A DNA stretch of 9,058 nucleotides from CAZFZQ01 sp964522845 (GTDB taxonomy: Bacteria; Patescibacteriota; Patescibacteriia; GCA-002772895), in assembly GCA_964522845.1 (NCBI GenBank), contig CAZFZQ010000035.1, forward strand, positions 1-9,058, written 5' to 3'. A model generated the notes under the pieces. It was not told the DNA's origin and did not search any database. It worked only from the letters and a program-made list of their open reading frames with translations. A program made the position numbers and the translations under genes. Shown piece by piece: positions 5,303 through 9,058 of this stretch; within the stretch, counting starts at the first letter, position 1, and the number at the start of each line of letters is the position of its first letter.

Positions 5303-6001
5303 TTATTTTTTCTTTTCAGCTTTCTTTTCAGCTTTCTTTTCGGCCGGATCTTTTCCTTCAGCACCTTCTTCAGTTTCTTCCTTGCCTTTCTTTTCAACCG
5401 CAACGGATTCTATGGCCGCTTTCTCTTCCTCAGCCGTGGCTAACGGTTTTTCTTCTTCAACCTGTCGGCCGATGGAGGCCACTAAATCATCGGCGCTGTC
5501 CAAGACCTCAATACCCTTTGGCAATTTAATATCTTTTACAAAAATCTTAGAATCAAAATCCGCGAGGATGGAAACGTCAACTTCAATTTCGCTCACCAAA
5601 TCCGCAGGCAAAGCGCGAACCGATAAAACGCTCTTATTGGATAAAAACACGCCGCCCGCTTTGATCGCCGGCGCATCGCCAACGAATTTCAATTCAATCG
5701 GCATTTCTAATTTTTCGTTCATGGGAACTTGGCGCAAATCAACATGAGAAAATCTGCTCGTAATTGGATGAATTTGCGTTTCGGAAATCAGTACGGGATA
5801 TTTTTTACCGTCAGGCATTACCGCATCCACAATAGATGAATTGCCTGCCTTTTCATAAACCTTTACAAATTCGTTATAATTCAAAACCACGCTCTGATTT
5901 TTCGCGTCCGGCCCGTAGACTTCAGCCGTAATTTTTCCCTCTTTGCGGAGGATATTGTTTTTCTTATCGCCCTTTACGAGGGTATTTAAAGTGATGGCCA
6001 T
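5303..6001 (-). CDS. rplY: 50S ribosomal protein bL25, CTC/TL5 family
   Basis: Binds 5S rRNA in the large subunit. The 232-residue protein has the N-terminal 5S-binding domain (1 to about 90: LRKEGKITAEVYGPDAKN, then ISETQIHPITSRFSHVDLRQV) and the C-terminal beta domain of the longer CTC/TL5 type (about 95-180: MPIELKFVGDAPAIKAGGVF, ALPADLVSEIEVDVS, IKLPKGIEVLDSADDLVASI). After residue 181 comes a low-complexity, Glu/Lys/Ala-rich tail of about 50 residues ending in KAEKKAEKKK, longer than usual. The start at 6001 matches the family N-terminus. The transcript should start near 6020, with a leader of about 20 nt and no Shine-Dalgarno sequence. It has its own promoter and terminator, so it is probably monocistronic. 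Confidence 0.93.
   Translation of the reverse strand: MAITLNTLVKGDKKNNILRKEGKITAEVYGPDAKNQSVVLNYNEFVKVYEKAGNSSIVDAVMPDGKKYPVLISETQIHPITSRFSHVDLRQVPMNEKLEMPIELKFVGDAPAIKAGGVFLSNKSVLSVRALPADLVSEIEVDVSILADFDSKIFVKDIKLPKGIEVLDSADDLVASIGRQVEEEKPLATAEEEKAAIESVAVEKKGKEETEEGAEGKDPAEKKAEKKAEKKK
5309..5342. repeat. 12-bp tandem repeat coding the bL25 lysine-rich tail
   Basis: TTTCTTTTCAGC-like 12-mers recur at the 3' end of the bL25 gene (two close copies plus a partial third), coding the repeated peptide KKAE. Such repeats are prone to slippage in multiples of four residues, so tail length may vary between strains. Confidence 0.6.
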
Positions 6002-6026
6002 AAATAATGATGTTTAATATAAAAAT

Positions 6027-6055
6027 AAGATAACATAAACGGAAAAAAATGTCAA
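6027..6055 (-). promoter_or_regulatory. Promoter of the bL25 gene
   Basis: On the - strand a perfect TTGACA (6050-6055) lies exactly 17 bp from TATCTT (6027-6032), which has the extended -10 TG (TGTTATCTT). The expected transcription start is near 6020. This is the best-formed promoter in the window. Confidence 0.8.
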
Positions 6056-6056
6056 C

Positions 6057-6094
6057 TTCCACAAAAACTAAGCGGCCGCTTAGTTTTTGTGGAA
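6057..6094. repeat. Perfect 38-bp palindrome upstream of the bL25 promoter
   Basis: Two 19-base arms with no loop, centred at 6075/6076 on GCGGCCGC; TTCCACAAAAACTAAGCGG is the exact reverse complement of the second arm. It lies 1 bp upstream of the -35 box and just beyond the terminator at 6097-6120. A5 and T5 tracts flank the GC-rich centre, so it could be a bidirectional terminator (CTAAGC/GCTTAG stem plus T5), a dimeric operator, or a further copy of a repeat. Confidence 0.85.
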
Positions 6095-6096
6095 TT

Positions 6097-6120
6097 AAAA
6101 AATCCCGTTTTGGCGGGATT
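6097..6120 (-). terminator. Intrinsic terminator after the 239-residue membrane protein gene
   Basis: On the - strand AATCCCG (6114-6120) and CGGGATT (6101-6107) form a 7-bp stem with a 6-nt loop, followed by a T tract (A run at 6097-6102 on the + strand). It begins at the stop codon of the upstream gene. Confidence 0.85.
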
Positions 6121-6838
6121 ATGACGTCTTTGGAGGAAGCGCCTTGGGCTCTCCGGCGCACTCAAACAGGGCGACTTCGTTTTCCAAAACTTCCTGAAAA
6201 CCATTTTGGTTCAAAGCGCGCTCCGGAACCGCGAGACGGCCCGGCAATTCCCGCTCCGCATCCCTGAGCTCTTCCAAATACGCGGCGACTTCCGGCCGGT
6301 GGTCGCGAGGCGGAAGCAGAAGACCATTCGCCAGTTGAACTTTTGCGGCCAGCTCTTCGCGCGCCGAAGCAAGCATCAGGTGTATATTTTCTTTTTCTTC
6401 CCGGCTCATCCGGTCTTCCGCTCCCAGCGTGAGCGCCGCGAGCATCCCGTTCCAGGCCATGGCGCGACGGTTGAAGGCCTCAACGCCTTGCGCAAGCAGG
6501 AAGAAAAATCTTTCATTGGCATCGGCCAAAACTTTGTCGTTTTTCTTTTTTGTCCGGCGGGCGTTAAAATGCAATCTGCCCAGGGAAAGAAGGCCAATGC
6601 TTGAACAAATCCCCAGCATCAAACCGCTTCCTCCGGAAATCAATATTAGCGCGCCTATTAGTGAAAATATAACACCAGCCACTGCACCCACAATAGAAAA
6701 ACAGAGCAAGTAATCATCGCCATATGTTGCTCTACTCCACCAGCTCTTATTGCTTGCCAGTGCTTGGGAATATTTGGGTGCCCACGAAGGCATAAACTCA
6801 ATCGGCTCAATCTTCGCGAGTTTGGTTTCTGTGGCCAT
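6119..6838 (-). CDS. Membrane protein of unknown function with two predicted transmembrane helices
   Basis: 239 residues; I do not recognise a family. The frame is open upstream into rodA, but the ATG at 6838 is preferred: AAGGAAGGGG lies just upstream, and a longer product would overlap rodA heavily in another frame. After a Lys/Trp-containing N-terminus come two hydrophobic helices (about 43-67 and 70-88, the second Gly/Ser rich) ending at the basic stretch HFNARRTKKKNDK. The positive-inside rule then places both termini in the cytoplasm. The rest (100-239) is rich in Ala, Glu, Arg and Leu and looks helical. It includes EELAAKVQLANGLLLPPRDH and YLEELRDAERELPGRL, with some coiled-coil potential, and ends in a Pro-rich tail. 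The gene lies 59 bp after rodA and ends at a terminator. Its coding sequence looks more GC-rich than its neighbours. Confidence 0.75.
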   Translation of the reverse strand: MATETKLAKIEPIEFMPSWAPKYSQALASNKSWWSRATYGDDYLLCFSIVGAVAGVIFSLIGALILISGGSGLMLGICSSIGLLSLGRLHFNARRTKKKNDKVLADANERFFFLLAQGVEAFNRRAMAWNGMLAALTLGAEDRMSREEKENIHLMLASAREELAAKVQLANGLLLPPRDHRPEVAAYLEELRDAERELPGRLAVPERALNQNGFQEVLENEVALFECAGEPKALPPKTS

Positions 6839-6897
6839 AGTCCCCTTCCTTTCAAAGATCCGTCCATTCCACAATTTAACACAGAACTCATAATCCG

Positions 6898-8016
6898 TCA
6901 ACTCCGCATCCTCGCGCTCTCCAATATCCCCACCATCAAAAACTTTGAAACCAAAGAGCTTCCGCCCAAACTTACAAACGGCAACGCCAAGCCCGTGACC
7001 GGCGCCAGCCCCAAATTCATTCCTATATTTATTGCTGTTTCGCTTAAAAAAATTGTTAAAAATCCAATCGCGAGATACGCGGTAAAATCGTTCTGCCCGC
7101 CTTGACTCCAACGCGAGGCAGGGCCGCTTTGCGCTAAATGAATTACCCGCCAAAAAAGCAGGCCGAAGAGCCCCAACACAATCGCCACCATCAAAAAGCC
7201 CATTTCCTCGGCAATCATGGCAAAAATAAAGTCCGTATGCGCTTCGGGCAAAAACCGCAACTGGCTCTGCGACCCAAATCCCAGCCCCTTGCCCCAAAGG
7301 CCGCCGGAACCAATGGCAATAATTGATTGTTTGATATTATAGCCGCTCTCCAATGGATCAAGCGCGGGATTTACAAAAACCAAAAGCCGGTCTTTTTGGT
7401 ACGGCTTCAAAACAAATAACCAAGCCGCGAGCGACGCGCATATAAATAGGAAGACAATAATCAAAACGTGCCTCTTGCGCACGCGTGAAACCAGAAGCAT
7501 TCCCAGCCAAATCAAAAATAAAATAATAGTGGAACCCAAATCCGGTTGGATCAAAACCAGAGCCGCAAAAATCAAAACCGCAACCAAACTTTTAAAAATA
7601 TCAAGAAATGTAAAAAGATTACGCCCTTCGCGGGAAAAATATTCCGAGAGAAATATCACTAAAATTATTTTTATAATTTCCACGGGCTGGAAACTTAAAG
7701 GGCCAAAAAAGAACCAGCCTCGCGTGCCGTGTAGTTTTTGCCCGAAAACCAAAACCGCCGCGAGCGCTAACGCTCCCAAAAAATACAAAATATTTTTTCC
7801 GTTCCGCAATTGGCGGTAATTAAAAATGCAAGCCAGAAAAAAAACCAAGAGTCCCAATAAAAATGTCGCGGCCTGTTTTTTAAAATTGGTAAAATCCCCG
7901 CCTGATTTTGCCAAGTCAGCGCTGTAAATCGCCGTCAGCCCGATGATGCTCAAAATAAACGCGGGCAAAAACATGAGCCAGTCAAATTTGCGAATGAAAG
8001 AATCTTTGAGGTTCAT
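6898..8016 (-). CDS. rodA: Rod-shape-determining SEDS glycan polymerase RodA
   Basis: SEDS-family peptidoglycan glycosyltransferase that polymerises lipid II during lateral wall growth, working with a class B penicillin-binding protein. 372 residues with about ten hydrophobic helices spread along the chain. Family landmarks: HGTRGWFFFGPLSFQPVEII (96-115), QPDLGST (157-163), NPALDPLESGYNIKQSIIAI (216-235), GLGFGSQSQLRFLPEAHTDF (244-263) with the conserved acidic Asp262 in the periplasmic loop, and PFVSLGGSSL (346-355). The GYNIKQSIIAIGSGGLWGKG version and the short N-terminus favour RodA over FtsW. A loop at about 298-308 looks longer than usual and coincides with a DNA palindrome. There is no Shine-Dalgarno sequence; a 13-bp tandem duplication sits directly upstream. 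The stop is TGA. Confidence 0.94.
   Translation of the reverse strand: MNLKDSFIRKFDWLMFLPAFILSIIGLTAIYSADLAKSGGDFTNFKKQAATFLLGLLVFFLACIFNYRQLRNGKNILYFLGALALAAVLVFGQKLHGTRGWFFFGPLSFQPVEIIKIILVIFLSEYFSREGRNLFTFLDIFKSLVAVLIFAALVLIQPDLGSTIILFLIWLGMLLVSRVRKRHVLIIVFLFICASLAAWLFVLKPYQKDRLLVFVNPALDPLESGYNIKQSIIAIGSGGLWGKGLGFGSQSQLRFLPEAHTDFIFAMIAEEMGFLMVAIVLGLFGLLFWRVIHLAQSGPASRWSQGGQNDFTAYLAIGFLTIFLSETAINIGMNLGLAPVTGLALPFVSLGGSSLVSKFLMVGILESARMRS
7095..7124. repeat. Probable palindromic repeat inserted in frame in rodA
   Basis: GCCCGCCT (7095-7102) pairs with AGGCAGGGC (7116-7124) with one bulged base, around a 13-nt loop. In the rodA frame it codes residues about 298-308, the hydrophilic loop GPASRWSQGGQ between two transmembrane helices. 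The stretch looks unlike the usual basic loop of RodA at this place. The case is weaker than for prmC. Confidence 0.45.
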
Positions 8017-8017
8017 A

Positions 8018-8043
8018 TTAATCTAACTTATTAATCTAACTTA
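8018..8043. repeat. 13-bp tandem duplication upstream of rodA
   Basis: TTAATCTAACTTA occurs twice without a gap (8018-8030 and 8031-8043), starting one base upstream of the rodA start codon on the - strand. It forms the immediate leader or promoter region of rodA. I could not assign clear -35/-10 boxes around it. Confidence 0.85.
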
Positions 8044-8069
8044 TCATCCTATATTCAATCGGGCAAATA

Positions 8070-8092
8070 AAAAATCCCGCATTACGGAGAAT
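8070..8092 (-). terminator. Weak candidate terminator after the 292-residue protein gene
   Basis: On the - strand a short imperfect stem, TCCG with CGG(g)A around TAATG, is followed by six T. It lies just beyond the TAG stop at 8107. The stem is short, so read-through into rodA is likely. The rest of the 90-bp gap up to rodA shows only the tandem duplication. Confidence 0.35.
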
Positions 8093-8106
8093 TTTTGTTA
8101 TAATTT

Positions 8107-8985
8107 CTATTTCAACTCTATATACCCTCCCTCATCAAACACATTAAACTCCGGCACGACTTCGTATTTTGTGATTGTCGGCAGACCTTCGGAAAATTGC
8201 ATTTCCAATTCGCGCGTCTCGCCCGAAGTAAAATTTTCCGCGGTTAAATAATTAATAGAGATCAACTGCTCTCCGCGGTAAAGCAAACCATAAAACCCAA
8301 TGGACTTATATCCATAGGCTGTATTATTTAGGGCGGTAAATTTCAAGCTTGCGATATTTCCGCCATTCTGCACGCTTTTTGGATTAAAAATTTTATTGCT
8401 TACGGTTATATTAAAACGCTCGTCGCGCCAGCTCGCGTAGTTTGAAATTTTATGCGGTGGAACCCGGTGATATTTAAGATTCGCCACTTCCAGCCGCACA
8501 TTGCGCGGACGAAACGCGCTCGCCACTCCCAAATCAACAATATATTTTGTCTCGCCGGGTAAAATAAATCCTTTTTTCATCGCCCCGTCCACTCCTTCGC
8601 CCACGAATCGATAATCAAATTCCGCCCACCATCTCGCGAGATTGGGATTTGTCACCTGCGCCAAAAAATCATACCGGCCAATGCCGGCGGAAGCCACCTC
8701 CGCTTCGGTAAAACTTACATTTGTCGCCGCGATGGACGCCAAAACTCCGGGCGCGAGCTTCACTTGCAAAGTGGTGTTCAAATTGGCGCGCTCCTTGGGC
8801 CCGGTCACAAACGCCCAATCAATAAATCCGATTAAAGCGTATATCCAAAAAATACCGGCAATGCCAATAATAATGCCGGTCAAAATCCGGCGCAACAAAA
8901 TTTTGTGCGTTACAAACCAGTATCCAAGCGACAATCCCTGCTCGCTTAATTTTTCATCCCCCGAAGGGTCTAAAAGATTTGGCAT
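8107..8985 (-). CDS. Membrane-anchored protein of unknown function upstream of rodA
   Basis: 292 residues; no named family recognised. A hydrophilic N-terminus (about 1-30, including LDPSGDEKLSEQGLSLGYWF and a basic HKILLRR) is followed by one strong transmembrane helix at about 34-57. The remaining 230 residues are beta-rich and probably extracytoplasmic. They look like two tandem beta-sandwich halves: about 90-170 with VSFTEAEVASAGIGRYDFLA and NPNLARWWAEFDYRF, and about 190-290 with FNITVSNKIFNPKSV and GFYGLLYRGEQLISIN. The repeated theme of asparagine-rich strands next to hydrophobic ones resembles immunoglobulin-like or bacterial accessory wall domains, but this is inference. It is the gene directly upstream of rodA, on the same strand and 90 bp away. 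A perfect TATAAT 6 nt before the ATG predicts a leaderless transcript. Confidence 0.8.
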   Translation of the reverse strand: MPNLLDPSGDEKLSEQGLSLGYWFVTHKILLRRILTGIIIGIAGIFWIYALIGFIDWAFVTGPKERANLNTTLQVKLAPGVLASIAATNVSFTEAEVASAGIGRYDFLAQVTNPNLARWWAEFDYRFVGEGVDGAMKKGFILPGETKYIVDLGVASAFRPRNVRLEVANLKYHRVPPHKISNYASWRDERFNITVSNKIFNPKSVQNGGNIASLKFTALNNTAYGYKSIGFYGLLYRGEQLISINYLTAENFTSGETRELEMQFSEGLPTITKYEVVPEFNVFDEGGYIELK

Positions 8986-8991
8986 ATTTTT

Positions 8992-8997
8992 ATTATA
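8992..8997 (-). promoter_or_regulatory. Probable -10 box of a leaderless transcript
   Basis: TATAAT on the - strand, with six bases between it and the ATG at 8985. The transcription start would fall on or next to the start codon. No ribosome-binding site is present. The TTGACA at 9005-9010 is only 7 bp upstream, too close to be its -35, and no other good -35 is seen. Confidence 0.5.
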
Positions 8998-9011
8998 TCA
9001 TGACTGTCAAG

Positions 9012-9056
9012 GCCAAATAGAAATTTCATACTTCGAGCCATTTAGAAATTTCATAC
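9012..9056. repeat. Two copies of a 20-bp direct repeat at the right edge
   Basis: GCCAAATAGAAATTTCATAC (9012-9031) and GCCATTTAGAAATTTCATAC (9037-9056) differ at two positions and are 25 bp apart, with spacer TTCGA. The last 14 bases are identical in both. The period may continue past the window, so this could be the edge of a tandem array. A CRISPR is unlikely because the spacer is 5 bp. Confidence 0.75.
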
Positions 9057-9058
9057 CC

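Noticed and set aside
5107..5403. Lysine/arginine-rich open frame on the - strand between the DUF3048 and bL25 genes.
   Set aside because: It covers the end of bL25 in another frame, the terminator and the inverted repeat; its basic composition is a frame-shifted reading of the bL25 tail.
6839..7297. Upstream extension of the 239-residue membrane protein into rodA.
   Set aside because: The region is convincingly coded by rodA in another frame, and the ATG at 6838 has a purine-rich ribosome-binding site.
9005..9010. TTGACA on the - strand as the -35 of the rightmost gene.
   Set aside because: It lies only 7 bp from the TATAAT, far below the 16-18 bp needed.
9007..9054. A 15-codon open frame on the - strand upstream of the rightmost gene (begins MKFLNGSKYE).
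   Set aside because: It is made of the direct-repeat units, with no ribosome-binding site visible inside the window and no support for translation.
9012..9056. CRISPR array at the right edge.
   Set aside because: Only two imperfect units with a 5-bp spacer are present, and no cas genes are in the window.

Overview
The window reads as a chromosomal segment of a Candidate Phyla Radiation (Patescibacteria) bacterium, most likely Parcubacteria-like. This is inferred from small tightly packed housekeeping genes, few Shine-Dalgarno sites, a NLPY-type PrmC, a DUF3048 membrane protein, and many small palindromic repeats. All three stop codons are used as stops (TAA in most genes, TGA in pyrG and rodA, TAG in the rightmost gene), so UGA is not recoded here. 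There are no tRNA or rRNA genes, CRISPR arrays, transposases or phage genes.

Layout. Genes on the + strand fill about 1-4041: the 3' part of prfA (release factor 1), pyrG (CTP synthase), prmC (the methyltransferase that modifies the release-factor GGQ glutamine) and a small protein with two helix-turn-helix-like modules. Genes on the - strand fill about 4061-8985, listed in transcription order from the right: a membrane-anchored protein of unknown function, rodA (SEDS glycan polymerase), a two-helix membrane protein of unknown function, a bL25/CTC-family ribosomal protein, and a DUF3048 (YerB-like) membrane protein. The two blocks converge on a hairpin at 4032-4057. No gene-free stretch exceeds 300 bases. 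The largest gap, 5111-5302, holds a terminator, a promoter and a long inverted repeat.

Functionally, the + block centres on translation termination: PrmC's substrate is the GGQ loop of the RF1 encoded two genes upstream, with pyrG between them. The - block mixes cell-wall elongation (rodA), ribosome assembly (bL25) and envelope proteins of unknown role.

The most striking signal is a set of palindromic repeats carried in frame inside essential genes. prmC carries four separate repeat-derived inserts and is 367 residues long instead of about 280. pyrG carries an internal insert and a repeat-derived C-terminal tail. rodA probably carries one. The repeat type found inside prmC at 3088-3190 also occurs between genes at 5121-5240, where it would fold into a large hairpin that buries the ribosome-binding site of the DUF3048 gene. 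This resembles the Rickettsia palindromic elements, known to insert in frame into coding genes, but the repeats here are different and several families share one gene.
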